Source: Epsilonproteobacteria bacterium (ex Lamellibrachia satsuma) | GTDB taxonomy: Bacteria > Campylobacterota > Campylobacteria > Campylobacterales > Sulfurovaceae | DNA length: 38,649 nucleotides | Assembly (NCBI GenBank): GCA_003934925.1 | Contig: JQIX01000027.1 | Coordinates: forward strand, 1-38,649 | Direction: 5' to 3' | Shown: one piece after another, positions 25,430-33,746 of the stretch | Position numbering within the stretch: position 1 is the first letter of the stretch | Layout: each line of letters opens with the position of its first letter | Program-made: the position numbers and the translations under genes | Notes under the pieces: model-generated | Told to the model about the DNA's origin: nothing | What the model saw: only the letters and a program-made list of their open reading frames with translations | The model's database searches: none

Positions 25430-25993
25430 TTACTTCAATGAAGTATGTTTAAAAAAATCTCTGACATATTCATAACCGGAATAGAGGGTAAGTATAACTG
25501 CTGTCCATAAAAGGGCTTCTCCTCCTGGCCACCCCATCAGTAAAAAGCCTATGGCTATCATCTGCATGACTGTTTTTACCTTACCCATCCAGGAAGCAGA
25601 AATATCAAGCCCCTGACTTACAGCGGAAACACGAAGTCCCGTAATGAAAAGTTCACGGGTAAGAATGAGGAATATAGCCCATGGAGAGGCAGAGCCTAAT
25701 ATCATGAGCCCTAAAAAACCTGCAAGTGTCAGCATTTTGTCTGCAAGAGGGTCAAGTATGGAACCCAGTACGGTTATTTGGTTGAAGGTCCTTGCGATGT
25801 ATCCATCAAAAAAATCTGTAGCAGAGGCAAGTACGAAAATAAAGGCTGCAAAGTAGTTTAGCCATGAGGGATGAATACCTTTAAAAATAGAGGCATCCTG
25901 ATTAACTAGAAAAAGAAACATAACAGGTGCAAGAAGAAGGCGGATGAATGCTAAAATGTTCGGGATATTGAAAATTTGTGATGATGCCATCAT
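25430..25993 (-). CDS. pgsA: CDP-diacylglycerol-glycerol-3-phosphate 3-phosphatidyltransferase
   Basis: Inner-membrane enzyme that makes phosphatidylglycerol phosphate from CDP-diacylglycerol. The CDP-alcohol phosphotransferase motif is visible as ATDFFDGYIARTFNQITVLGSILDPLADK (D..DG..AR...G...D...D, about 61-89). Length (187) and helices fit. The start may be the ATG at 25993 or the next ATG at 25990; AAGGAGC lies upstream. In Campylobacter pgsA is next to rseP (from memory); here they are separated by the 12.7 kb metal-uptake and cassette region. Confidence 0.92.
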   Translation of the reverse strand: MMASSQIFNIPNILAFIRLLLAPVMFLFLVNQDASIFKGIHPSWLNYFAAFIFVLASATDFFDGYIARTFNQITVLGSILDPLADKMLTLAGFLGLMILGSASPWAIFLILTRELFITGLRVSAVSQGLDISASWMGKVKTVMQMIAIGFLLMGWPGGEALLWTAVILTLYSGYEYVRDFFKHTSLK

Positions 25994-26288
25994 CTGCTCC
26001 TTTATTATTAAAATCGAGATATTAAATATGTTTACTATGATTGCCTATTGCCATGACTTGAGGCGATGTTACTCTCTTCATTTTGCTCGTTCCCATCGTT
26101 GTGCGAGGGAATGCATACTTCACTTGTTTTACATATTGCCATTCGTTTGGCTTGTGGTCTTGTTTCTCCCTTCATTTTTTTAAAAAAAACGAAGCAAAAA
26201 ATCGTTGTAGCTCTCGAATCGCTACGCTTTCAAGGGCGTTCGCCACAACAGGGCATGCTGTCGCATGATTAATAGGGACACTGCGTGT
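25994..26288. other. Gene-free stretch between fabL-like gene and pgsA
   Basis: No convincing gene is present; short frames here have no ribosome-binding site or family sequence. The stretch holds a palindrome CGTTCCCATCG-TTGTG-CGAGGGAATG (26088-26113, one bulged A and a G-T pair), resembling a widespread CGTTCCC/GGGAATG intergenic repeat. It also has TTTTTTTAAAAAAAA at about 26178-26190 and a mixed-composition segment 26190-26285 that looks like degraded mobile or coding sequence. The origin is not clear. Confidence 0.5.
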
Positions 26289-27068
26289 CTAACGGAATGT
26301 TGTTCCACCATCAACTACAAGTGTCTGACCTGTGATCCATGATGCTTCGTCTGTACAGAGGAAGTAGACGGAACCTGCAAGGTCTTCCGGGCTTCCCATT
26401 CTGTTGACTGCTGAACGTTTAATGGTTTCTGCTTTTACCTCTTCGTAGTTGGTAAAGGCTTTTAGGGCATCAGTATCGATCGGCCCTCCCGATACTGCAT
26501 TGACCCTGATACCCATATCGCCCAATTCCACAGCTGCATAACGGCTCATAGCTTCTACGGCAGCCTTGTTCGTTCCGTGGCCTGCGTAGTTCTCGATGTA
26601 TATGAGGTTACCTGTTGAGCTTAATGTTACGATAGCACCGCCACCTACTTTTTCCATACGTACAGCAGCTTCCTGCGAACCGCGTACAAAAGCGCCAACT
26701 GTTGCTGTAAAGATATTTTGCAAACCTTTTGTTGGTCTAAGCTTCATGAATTTTCCATAACCGCCTACCACAGGACGACCATAGATCATGGCATTGCTTA
26801 CAAAGAAATCTACTCTGTCAAAATCCTGGTCAATAGCTTCAAAAAGAGGCTTGAACTCATCAAGCTCCAAAATATTCAGAGGATATGCTTTTGCTTTGAT
26901 TCCGTATTTACTACTTAGATCTGCTGCAATTTCATTAGCAGCTTCTTTGTTTGAGTTATAGGTGAAAGCAACATTTACACCATTTTTGGCAAATTTTTCT
27001 GCAACTGCTTTACCGATCCCTTTGGTCGTACCTGTTATAACAAGTGTTTTCCCTTTCATATCAGACAT
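26289..27068 (-). CDS. fabL: FabL-like enoyl-ACP reductase (short-chain dehydrogenase)
   Basis: 259-residue SDR with the TGTTKGIGKAVAEKFA nucleotide-binding loop (12-27) and ENYAGHGTNKAAVEAM, in which Tyr and Lys are spaced as Y-x6-K, the enoyl-reductase pattern rather than the ordinary YxxxK. It is close to B. subtilis FabL over IENYxxxGxxKAA and NAVSGGPIDTDALK. It therefore probably performs the last reduction in fatty-acid elongation with NADPH; H. pylori homologues were annotated as hydroxysteroid dehydrogenases (from memory). It lies directly upstream of nothing else on its strand for ~295 nt and starts 1 nt after the dapA stop, as the last gene of the dapA group. Confidence 0.82.
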   Translation of the reverse strand: MSDMKGKTLVITGTTKGIGKAVAEKFAKNGVNVAFTYNSNKEAANEIAADLSSKYGIKAKAYPLNILELDEFKPLFEAIDQDFDRVDFFVSNAMIYGRPVVGGYGKFMKLRPTKGLQNIFTATVGAFVRGSQEAAVRMEKVGGGAIVTLSSTGNLIYIENYAGHGTNKAAVEAMSRYAAVELGDMGIRVNAVSGGPIDTDALKAFTNYEEVKAETIKRSAVNRMGSPEDLAGSVYFLCTDEASWITGQTLVVDGGTTFR

Positions 27069-27069
27069 A

Positions 27070-27963
27070 TTACACTCCTACTATTTTATATTTTTTCATG
27101 ATGCTTTCGATCTTCTTCATATTTTCATTGCTTGGTGGGACAAGAGGCAATCTATATTCCAATGTATCTATCAATCCTGCAATGTACATTGCTGCCTTAA
27201 TAGGTATAGGATTGCTTTCACAGAACATTGCTTTGTTGATCTCAAAGAGTTCATCGTTGATCGCTTTTGCTGTTGTAAAGTCACCCTCAAGTGCGGCATG
27301 TACCAACTTACTTTTCATATCCGGAAGTAAGTTTGAAGTCACGGAGGTTACCCCCTTCCCACCACTTGCCAAAATAGGAAAATCTATTGCATCATCTCCA
27401 CTGAAGACATAAAGGTCAGGTACTTTTGCCAAGAGTTCAACGGTTCTTTCTATAGATCCTGTAGCTTCTTTGATACCCATAATATTTTCTACATCATCAA
27501 AAAGTCTTTTAACCGTATCAGGAAGAATATCTACACCTGTTCTTCCGGGAACATTGTAGAGCATAAAAGGTACTTTGACTGCAGAAGCAATGGCTTTATA
27601 GTGCTGATAAAGTCCTTCCTGGCTCGGCTTGTTGTAGTAAGGGCTTACTGAGAAAAGGGCATCAACGCCACAAGCTTCAGCATGCTTCGCTATATCTATG
27701 GCTTCATGTGTGGCATTGCTTCCCGCACCTGCAAGTACCTTGGTTCCTGTACCTTTACATACTTCTACTGCGATTTCTATGCATTTTTTATGTTCATCAT
27801 GGCTTAATGTCGCACTTTCGCCTGTTGTTCCTACTGGGCAGACTGCATCGATACCATTATCGATCTGTCTCTGTATGAGTTTAGCAAAAGTAGGTTCATC
27901 CAATATACCGTTTTTAAATGGTGTGATCAGTGCAGTCGTCGCACCTGTAATGTAGTTACTCAT
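27070..27963 (-). CDS. dapA: 4-hydroxy-tetrahydrodipicolinate synthase
   Basis: TIM-barrel aldolase condensing pyruvate with aspartate semialdehyde in the lysine/diaminopimelate pathway. Visible are TALITPF at the start, GTTGESATL (pyruvate-binding Thr-Thr), the YNVPGRTG tyrosine block (about 135-142), the Schiff-base lysine in GIKEATG (about 163-169) and the FSGDD segment. 297 residues is normal. It follows the M16 peptidase gene by 13 nt and is 1 nt from the fabL-like gene, as in Campylobacter. Confidence 0.96.
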   Translation of the reverse strand: MSNYITGATTALITPFKNGILDEPTFAKLIQRQIDNGIDAVCPVGTTGESATLSHDEHKKCIEIAVEVCKGTGTKVLAGAGSNATHEAIDIAKHAEACGVDALFSVSPYYNKPSQEGLYQHYKAIASAVKVPFMLYNVPGRTGVDILPDTVKRLFDDVENIMGIKEATGSIERTVELLAKVPDLYVFSGDDAIDFPILASGGKGVTSVTSNLLPDMKSKLVHAALEGDFTTAKAINDELFEINKAMFCESNPIPIKAAMYIAGLIDTLEYRLPLVPPSNENMKKIESIMKKYKIVGV

Positions 27964-27976
27964 TTACATATTCCTA

Positions 27977-29368
27977 TTACTTGGTCTTTTTCAGTATCAC
28001 AGTGGTTGAATAGTTGTGATCAAAATACTTTTTAGCGACATCGCTAATATCTTTGAGTGTAATTTTATCCAATTTCTCTTCATATTCAAGTAAAGGTTGG
28101 ATATTTCCTTTGGCATAGTAGTCTCCGTAAAGACTGGCAACTGAACTTGAACTCTCCAGCGAGTAGATGAATTCTGCTTTTGTATTGATCTTGACTTTAT
28201 CCAGTTCAGCCTGTGTAACCTCTCCATTCTTCAGTTTTTCCAATTCAGAGAGTATCTCTTTTTCCACCGTTTCAGGTTCTACTCCCGGAGAACAAAGTGC
28301 CATAATGAGAAAAACCCCCGGGTCTTTCATTTCCATATTGTAAGCATAGATCTGATTAACGAGTCGTTTTTCGTGTACAAGTTTTTTTTCAAGCCTGCTG
28401 CTTTTGCCTGAACTTAAAATGTGGCTGATGGCAGAGAGTACTACCTGATCCTCATGCTCATAGTTGGGAATGGAGTAAGTAATAGCGATGGTATCGACCT
28501 GATTACTCTCTTTATGTAAAATAGCTCTTTTTGCCCCATCTACTTTGGGCTCCACTGCTGTTACTTTAGGGATCTTATGTTCGTTTTTTATATTTCCGAA
28601 ATACTTTTGTGCCTGAGTAAATACTTCTTTGGGCTTAATATCCCCTGCTACAACGAGGATAGCATTGTTTGGCTGGTAATAACGGTGATAGAAATCCCTG
28701 ATGTCTTCTATTTTCCACGAAAGGATATCCTGCATGAATCCTATAGGGAGCCAGTGGTAAGGATGGTAGACATAGTGTGTATTGAAAATACGGAAGTAAA
28801 GGTAGCCCATAGGATTGTTGTCCGTACGTAAGCGTCTCTCTTCTGCAACGACATTACGTTCTTTCTGGAATTCTTTATCTGTAAGATTAAGATTATGCAT
28901 CAGTTCTGAAAAAAGGTCAAGACTCATTCCAAGATTCTTGCTTGCTGTTTTAATGTAATAGTGTGTTTTGTCAAATCCTGTTGATGCATTATTCACACCG
29001 CCATGTGCTTTTACGATAGTATCGAATTCACCCTCTTTGAGTTTCTTGGTAGACTTGAAACTTAAGTGCTCCAGCATATGTGCCATGCCGCTTTTCCCCA
29101 TAACCTCATTTCTGCTTCCTACTTTATAGTAGATATCTGTAGTGATGACACCTGAATCGTTATCCATAGGGATAACAACGATCTGCATACCGTTGTCTAA
29201 TGTTTTTGTAAAATGTTTTGGCAGTGAGTTTGCCATGAGTACTCCTGAAAATAACAGCATGAGAGCTGTTTTAGTGATGAGTGATAAGCGATGAGTGATG
29301 AGTGACGGTTTGCATTGCTTTGCACTGCTTCTCTTGCAAACTGATAAAAGCTTTTTGTAAAAAAACAT
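27977..29368 (-). CDS. M16 family zinc peptidase, start shaped by repeat element
   Basis: Insulinase/pitrilysin-type protease. The inverted zinc motif HxxEH is seen as HMLEHLSFKS, with the distal Glu in the ERNVVAEERRLR region; a second M16-like half follows (DTIAITYSIPNYEHEDQ). The start is uncertain. ATG at 29236 has a perfect GGAG 6 nt upstream but would remove the hydrophobic signal (KTALMLLFSGVLMANS). ATG at 29368 lies inside repeat copy 3, preceded by its GAGG heptamer, and gives a 44-residue leader containing the signal. ATG at 29260 has no ribosome-binding site. The retained signal-like segment argues for periplasmic location and the upstream start. Gene order pyrD-M16-dapA is conserved in the phylum. 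Confidence 0.85.
   Translation of the reverse strand: MFFYKKLLSVCKRSSAKQCKPSLITHRLSLITKTALMLLFSGVLMANSLPKHFTKTLDNGMQIVVIPMDNDSGVITTDIYYKVGSRNEVMGKSGMAHMLEHLSFKSTKKLKEGEFDTIVKAHGGVNNASTGFDKTHYYIKTASKNLGMSLDLFSELMHNLNLTDKEFQKERNVVAEERRLRTDNNPMGYLYFRIFNTHYVYHPYHWLPIGFMQDILSWKIEDIRDFYHRYYQPNNAILVVAGDIKPKEVFTQAQKYFGNIKNEHKIPKVTAVEPKVDGAKRAILHKESNQVDTIAITYSIPNYEHEDQVVLSAISHILSSGKSSRLEKKLVHEKRLVNQIYAYNMEMKDPGVFLIMALCSPGVEPETVEKEILSELEKLKNGEVTQAELDKVKINTKAEFIYSLESSSSVASLYGDYYAKGNIQPLLEYEEKLDKITLKDISDVAKKYFDHNYSTTVILKKTK
29275..29307 (+). repeat. Second, oppositely oriented heptamer block
   Basis: Plus-strand heptamers TGATGAG, TGATAAG, CGATGAG and TGATGAG (29275-29302), then TGACG, form another four-unit block about 70 bp from copy 3 and in the opposite orientation. 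Between them GTTTGCA (29308-29314) and TGCAAAC (29335-29341) are inverted. The block lies within the M16 leader reading frame. Confidence 0.65.
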
Positions 29369-29403
29369 ACCGAAATTCCTCATTCCTAACTCCTCATTCC
29401 TAA
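29343..29403 (-). repeat. Dispersed heptamer-hairpin element, copy 3
   Basis: Read on the minus strand from 29403: TTAGGAA, TGAGGAG, TTAGGAA, TGAGGAA (to 29376), then TTTCGGTATG and the weak hairpin GTTTTTTTACAAAAAGC (pairing with one G-T), then TTTTATC. It begins 15 nt after the pyrD stop and precedes the M16 gene, in their direction. The embedded ATG (29368) is in frame with the protease. Confidence 0.85.
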
Positions 29404-29418
29404 TTTTAGATAATCGAT

Positions 29419-30489
29419 TTATCGATAATCAGCTCCGATAGCTTCTGAGATGTGACTATATCCATCATTCTTTAACAGTTTTATAAGCCCTTCATTGATC
29501 TCTTTAATGAGTGTCGGACCTCTGTAAACAAGCATACTGTATACCTGTACAAGTGAAGCACCTGCTTTGATACGTCTGTAAGCCTCTTCAGCAGAATCAA
29601 TTCCTCCTACGGAGATAAGCAGTGTTTTCCCATAGAGTTCTTTGCCTATAGCTTTAAATAAGCGATAAGATTTTTCTGTTAGCAAAGCACCACTTATTCC
29701 ACCAAAATCTTTTTTACGTGGACTGTCGGTAAGTGAATAATCTATGGTTGTATTGGTAGCAATGATACCGGCTGCACCGGCATCTACAGCGGTCTTGCAG
29801 AGTATTACTGCATCTTCAGCCTCCATGTCCGGTGCAATTTTAAGCAGAACAGGTTGAGAAGTGATCTCTTTTGCCAGGGCGAAGATCGCTTGGATGAAAT
29901 TTTCATTTTGCAAGTCTCTTAGTCCTGGTGTGTTGGGAGAAGAGATGTTAATGACAATGTAATCACCATAATTTTTAAATGCTTTGAAAAGTGTTTCATA
30001 ATCATTGAGAGCTTCATTCTCCGGCGTGACTTTGTTCTTGCCGATATTGATCCCGATGGGATAGTCAAAAAAGTAAAGTTTTTTGAGTTGTTGGATCATG
30101 TAATGGCTGCCTTTATTGTTGAAGCCCATGGCATTTTGTATGGAATTGTCTTCTATAAGTCTGAAGAGCCTTGGTCTGGGATTCCCAGGCTGTGAACGTG
30201 GGGTAACTGTCCCTATCTCGGTAAATCCAAAACCAAGGGTCGGCATGGCTGTAATGTATTGGCCATTTTTATCAAATCCGGCACCAAGACCAACAGGATT
30301 TTGAAAGGTGCGCCCAAATATCTCTTGTTTGAGCATGGGATGTGTTACAAAGTATTGTTTTGTAAGACAGCGTAAAAGACCGGGACAATATGAAGCAGTT
30401 CTTAAACCCAGTCCTGCAACAGTGTGGGCAGTCTCCGGATCCATTTTAAAAAGTATTTTTTTGAGGTTCTGATAAGAAAAAAGTGACAA
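29419..30489 (-). CDS. pyrD: Dihydroorotate dehydrogenase (quinone), class 2
   Basis: Membrane-associated flavoenzyme oxidising dihydroorotate to orotate with menaquinone, in pyrimidine synthesis. The N-terminal helix (KKILFKMDPETAHTVAG) marks class 2. NPVGLGAGFDKNG, the catalytic serine in NISSPNTPGLRDLQ, ATNTT and the SVGGI phosphate loop follow. The start is placed at TTG 30489 because GGAG lies at 30498-30495; TTG at 30501 would overlap that site and lie only about 14 nt from the -10. No ATG is available before the helix. Repeat copy 3 follows the stop. Confidence 0.93.
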   Translation of the reverse strand: MSLFSYQNLKKILFKMDPETAHTVAGLGLRTASYCPGLLRCLTKQYFVTHPMLKQEIFGRTFQNPVGLGAGFDKNGQYITAMPTLGFGFTEIGTVTPRSQPGNPRPRLFRLIEDNSIQNAMGFNNKGSHYMIQQLKKLYFFDYPIGINIGKNKVTPENEALNDYETLFKAFKNYGDYIVINISSPNTPGLRDLQNENFIQAIFALAKEITSQPVLLKIAPDMEAEDAVILCKTAVDAGAAGIIATNTTIDYSLTDSPRKKDFGGISGALLTEKSYRLFKAIGKELYGKTLLISVGGIDSAEEAYRRIKAGASLVQVYSMLVYRGPTLIKEINEGLIKLLKNDGYSHISEAIGADYR

Positions 30490-30514
30490 AGGGTACTCCA
30501 AAATTTAGTAAAGA

Positions 30515-30520
30515 ATTATA
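30515..30520 (-). promoter_or_regulatory. pyrD promoter -10
   Basis: TATAAT on the minus strand, 26 nt before the TTG at 30489, suggests the pyrD-M16-dapA-fabL run starts its own transcript here. Confidence 0.5.
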
Positions 30521-30589
30521 TCACAATAAACAATAAAGATAGCGAATGTTTAGATCTAAACCTTGAAATAGAACAGTATGCTTTCTCTG

Positions 30590-32293
30590 TCAAAGATGAC
30601 TTGAAAGCTTTTTATAGGTTGGACACTGCTGAAGCAATTCATCATGAGATCCGCGGCAAATGATCTCTCCAGCCTGAAAGACCAAAATGGTATCTGCATG
30701 TTCTATGGTGCTTAGTCTGTGGGCCACTGTAAAAGTGATCATTTCAGACTTGAGTTCATGCAGGGCTTTTTGTATCAGTGCTTCACTTTTATTATCCAGT
30801 GCTGAGGTTGCTTCATCCAAAATGAGGATATCGGGATCCTTATAGAGTGCACGTGCCAAAGCGATGCGTTGCCTCTGTCCACCTGAAAGGTTGTCTCCGC
30901 TTTCAGACAAAAGAGTATAGATACCGTTTTGGAGTTTTTCTATGAATTCCATGGCATAGGCTTTCTGCAGTGCCTCTATAACTTGTTGTTCATCTATCTC
31001 TTCCCCATAAGCAATATTGGCAGCTATGGTGTCATTGAAAATATAGATACGCTGTGTAACATAGGATATTTTTTTATGCAAAGAGGTGAGGGTAAAGTCT
31101 TTTGTATTACTATGGTTAATAAGGATCTTTCCTGAACTCGGGTCATAAAAACGTACCAGCAGATTGACCAGAGAACTTTTACCTGCACCGCTGTCACCTA
31201 CCAGGGCGATGGATTCGCCTTTTTTGGCCTCTAATGAGATGTTTTTCAATGCAGGGATATTGTTATAATTCAGTGAAACATCCTCAAAAGAGACAGTTTC
31301 AATGTTGTTTGTAAGTTCTTTAGTACCGGAGATGACAGCGGGTTTTGTATCCAGAAGTTCATGCATACGTGTATTGGCGGTAATGGCATCCTGTGCTTTA
31401 TTGTATAGTCCCGAAAGACGTTTGATAGGAGTATAAAGCATAAAAAGTGCCGTGGCAAAGGCAAAGAATGCACCTACCGTCATATGTCCATCTATAACTT
31501 CTTTCCCTCCAATATAGACAACCAGACCTATAGCGACAGAGCCCAGTATTTCCATGATCGGTGAGGTAAGGGCATTGGTTTTAACCTGTTTCATCAGGAA
31601 TTTAAAGACATTTTGATTCTCTTTGGCAAAACGCTGATACTCGTATTCTTGTGATGAGTTGGATTTTATGACTTCAATATTCGACAGGATCTCACCAAGT
31701 CTGGAAGTCATGTCAGCTGTACTTTCTTGAGAAAGTTTAGAGTATTTACGCATTTTTTTGGCAAGTTTGGAAAGTGGGAAAACAGCTAATGGCATAATGA
31801 TGAGAAAATATAAAGCAAGTTTAGGATTCTCATAGATGACATACCCTGTTAAAGCAAGTATCGTCAAACTTTCTCTGATAAGATTAGGAATGATATTCGA
31901 TACTACATTTTGTATGCGGTTGATATCATTAGTTACTCTGGAGAGTATCTCTCCTGTATGCATATTCTTAAAAAACTCCATATCAAGATAGGTAATATGC
32001 GATACCAGTCTGTCTCGCAACTTTCTGATCACATCCTGACCAATAAAAGAGGTATAGTATGTTTGTATATATGCTCCTATACCCTTAAGCATAAAAACAC
32101 CAACCAGAAGAAAAGGCATAAGGGCAAGCATCTCTCTGTCTTTGTTGATAAATACATCATCAAGAACCGGTTTGATGAGCTGTGCAGTACCTGCTGTTCC
32201 TGCAGCGACAGCGATCATTCCAAGAACAGCAAAGAAAAACTGTCTTTTATAACCGGTCAGGTAAGGAAGATACTGTTTTAAAAGGTTTTTCAT
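30590..32293 (-). CDS. msbA: Lipid A export ABC transporter/permease MsbA
   Basis: 567-residue half-transporter. Six transmembrane helices occupy roughly residues 1-310. The nucleotide-binding domain follows with Walker A GDSGAGKSS, the signature LSGGQRQRIALARAL, Walker B ILILDEATSALD and the switch His in VAHRLSTIEHADTI. It flips lipid A-core across the inner membrane. The ATG at 32293 overlaps the cysS stop by one base (TAATG); the longer frame to 32308 lies inside cysS. The order pyrD-msbA-cysS-murJ matches Campylobacter. Confidence 0.94.
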   Translation of the reverse strand: MKNLLKQYLPYLTGYKRQFFFAVLGMIAVAAGTAGTAQLIKPVLDDVFINKDREMLALMPFLLVGVFMLKGIGAYIQTYYTSFIGQDVIRKLRDRLVSHITYLDMEFFKNMHTGEILSRVTNDINRIQNVVSNIIPNLIRESLTILALTGYVIYENPKLALYFLIIMPLAVFPLSKLAKKMRKYSKLSQESTADMTSRLGEILSNIEVIKSNSSQEYEYQRFAKENQNVFKFLMKQVKTNALTSPIMEILGSVAIGLVVYIGGKEVIDGHMTVGAFFAFATALFMLYTPIKRLSGLYNKAQDAITANTRMHELLDTKPAVISGTKELTNNIETVSFEDVSLNYNNIPALKNISLEAKKGESIALVGDSGAGKSSLVNLLVRFYDPSSGKILINHSNTKDFTLTSLHKKISYVTQRIYIFNDTIAANIAYGEEIDEQQVIEALQKAYAMEFIEKLQNGIYTLLSESGDNLSGGQRQRIALARALYKDPDILILDEATSALDNKSEALIQKALHELKSEMITFTVAHRLSTIEHADTILVFQAGEIICRGSHDELLQQCPTYKKLSSHL

Positions 32294-33693
32294 TAAGCTT
32301 TTTCCCAAACTGTACCATCAGCTGTATCCATGATGGAGATTCCCATAGCTGTAAGATCATCACGTATGGCATCTGATCTGCTAAAATCCTTTTCTTTCTT
32401 AGCTTCGATACGCTCTGCAAGCAGTGTTTCTATTTTTTCTTTGAGTGCTTCATCTACACCTATCTGAAAATAGGAGAATGGCTCTTTACCGCCAAAACCA
32501 AGCAGTTCATCGATAAAGGAAATATTTGCTAAAGTCTCTTTTTTTAAACCTTTATCCTTGGGATTTGCATCTAAAACATCATTGGTGTTTGCTACCATCT
32601 CATCTATGACAGCAAGGGCTATAGAGATGTTAAGATCATCACTCATTGCATCCAATAGGGCTTTTTTAAATGTTTTGTTGACAGTAGAGCCTTTTCCCGG
32701 ACTGACACGTTTTTTGAGCCTGTAGAGTTTGTCCAGTCTCTTTTTGGCTGTAAGCAGGTCCTCTTCGTTAAAGTTGAAGTCATTTCTGTAATGCACAGAA
32801 TTAAGATAGTAACGCAATACTTCACCATCATAAGCTTTAAGTGCATCTTTGAGAAAGAAACTGTTTCCCAGAGATTTGCTCATTTTCTCTCCGTCTATCT
32901 GTACAAAACCATTGTGCATCCAGTATTTGGCGAGTTCATGCCCTGTAGCACAGCGACTTTGGGCAGCTTCATTTTCATGGTGTGGAAAAAGCAGGTCTGC
33001 ACCGCCGCCATGAATGTCTATACTGTACTTGTCGTTCCCATGAAAGTATTTTTCTATCATGGCTGAACACTCTATGTGCCAACCGGGACGTCCACTGCTG
33101 AAAGGTGCATCAAAACAGATATCTTCTTCTCCTTTGCAGGCTTTCCAAAGTGCAAAATCTTTAGGGTTTCTTTTTTCCGAAGTATGTGCTATGCGGCTTT
33201 GGTTGTCTTCATCTTCACCAACACGGTGTGATATTTCTCCGTAATGGCTGTCTCTGGTTGTATCGAAATAGACATCCCCTGTGGAGATTACATAGGCACA
33301 ATTTTTATTGATAAGATTTTGTATCATCGCTTCGATAGCCTGAAGAGATTCAGTGGCTTTTGGCTCAATGTCTGCTCTTTGTACTCCCAGCGCTGCCATT
33401 TCTTCAAGATAACGTTTAATATAGTAGGAAGTGATCTCTTTTATACTTTTCCCGGTCTCTTCTACTTTTTTGATGATTTTGTCATCAATATCCGTAAAAT
33501 TTTTTGCCAGTGTGACTTTATAACCAAGAGACCTGAGTGTACGGGAAAGCAGATCAAAGGCTAAAGAACTGCGTGCGTGGCCCAGGTGAGCATCATCATA
33601 AACAGTAGGCCCACACACATAAATGCTTGCTTCACCTTCTTTGATGGGCTCAAAAAGAAGTTTTGTTTTTTTGACAGAGTCGTAGATGTACAT
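32293..33693 (-). CDS. cysS: Cysteinyl-tRNA synthetase
   Basis: Class I aminoacyl-tRNA synthetase, 466 residues. The HIGH motif is HLGH (36-39) after the zinc ligand C27; the second zinc region is WHIECSAM with DLLFPHHENEAAQS. The KMSKS motif is GEKMSKSLGNS. The C-terminal helical domain is complete. A minus-strand TATAAT at 33740-33735 provides a promoter, so cysS-msbA forms a transcript. Its stop overlaps msbA. Confidence 0.96.
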   Translation of the reverse strand: MYIYDSVKKTKLLFEPIKEGEASIYVCGPTVYDDAHLGHARSSLAFDLLSRTLRSLGYKVTLAKNFTDIDDKIIKKVEETGKSIKEITSYYIKRYLEEMAALGVQRADIEPKATESLQAIEAMIQNLINKNCAYVISTGDVYFDTTRDSHYGEISHRVGEDEDNQSRIAHTSEKRNPKDFALWKACKGEEDICFDAPFSSGRPGWHIECSAMIEKYFHGNDKYSIDIHGGGADLLFPHHENEAAQSRCATGHELAKYWMHNGFVQIDGEKMSKSLGNSFFLKDALKAYDGEVLRYYLNSVHYRNDFNFNEEDLLTAKKRLDKLYRLKKRVSPGKGSTVNKTFKKALLDAMSDDLNISIALAVIDEMVANTNDVLDANPKDKGLKKETLANISFIDELLGFGGKEPFSYFQIGVDEALKEKIETLLAERIEAKKEKDFSRSDAIRDDLTAMGISIMDTADGTVWEKA

Positions 33694-33734
33694 AGATAGC
33701 TTGGCCTTTTTATAATTATTATTGTAATGATGTG

Positions 33735-33740
33735 ATTATA
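33735..33740 (-). promoter_or_regulatory. cysS-msbA promoter -10
   Basis: TATAAT on the minus strand within TTTGCTATAAT, 42 nt upstream of the cysS ATG, in the gap between murJ and cysS. Confidence 0.55.
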
Positions 33741-33746
33741 GCAAAT

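Noticed and set aside
26066-26272. Short frames in the gap between pgsA and the fabL-like gene
   Set aside because: Three overlapping frames without ribosome-binding sites run through a palindrome and low-complexity sequence.
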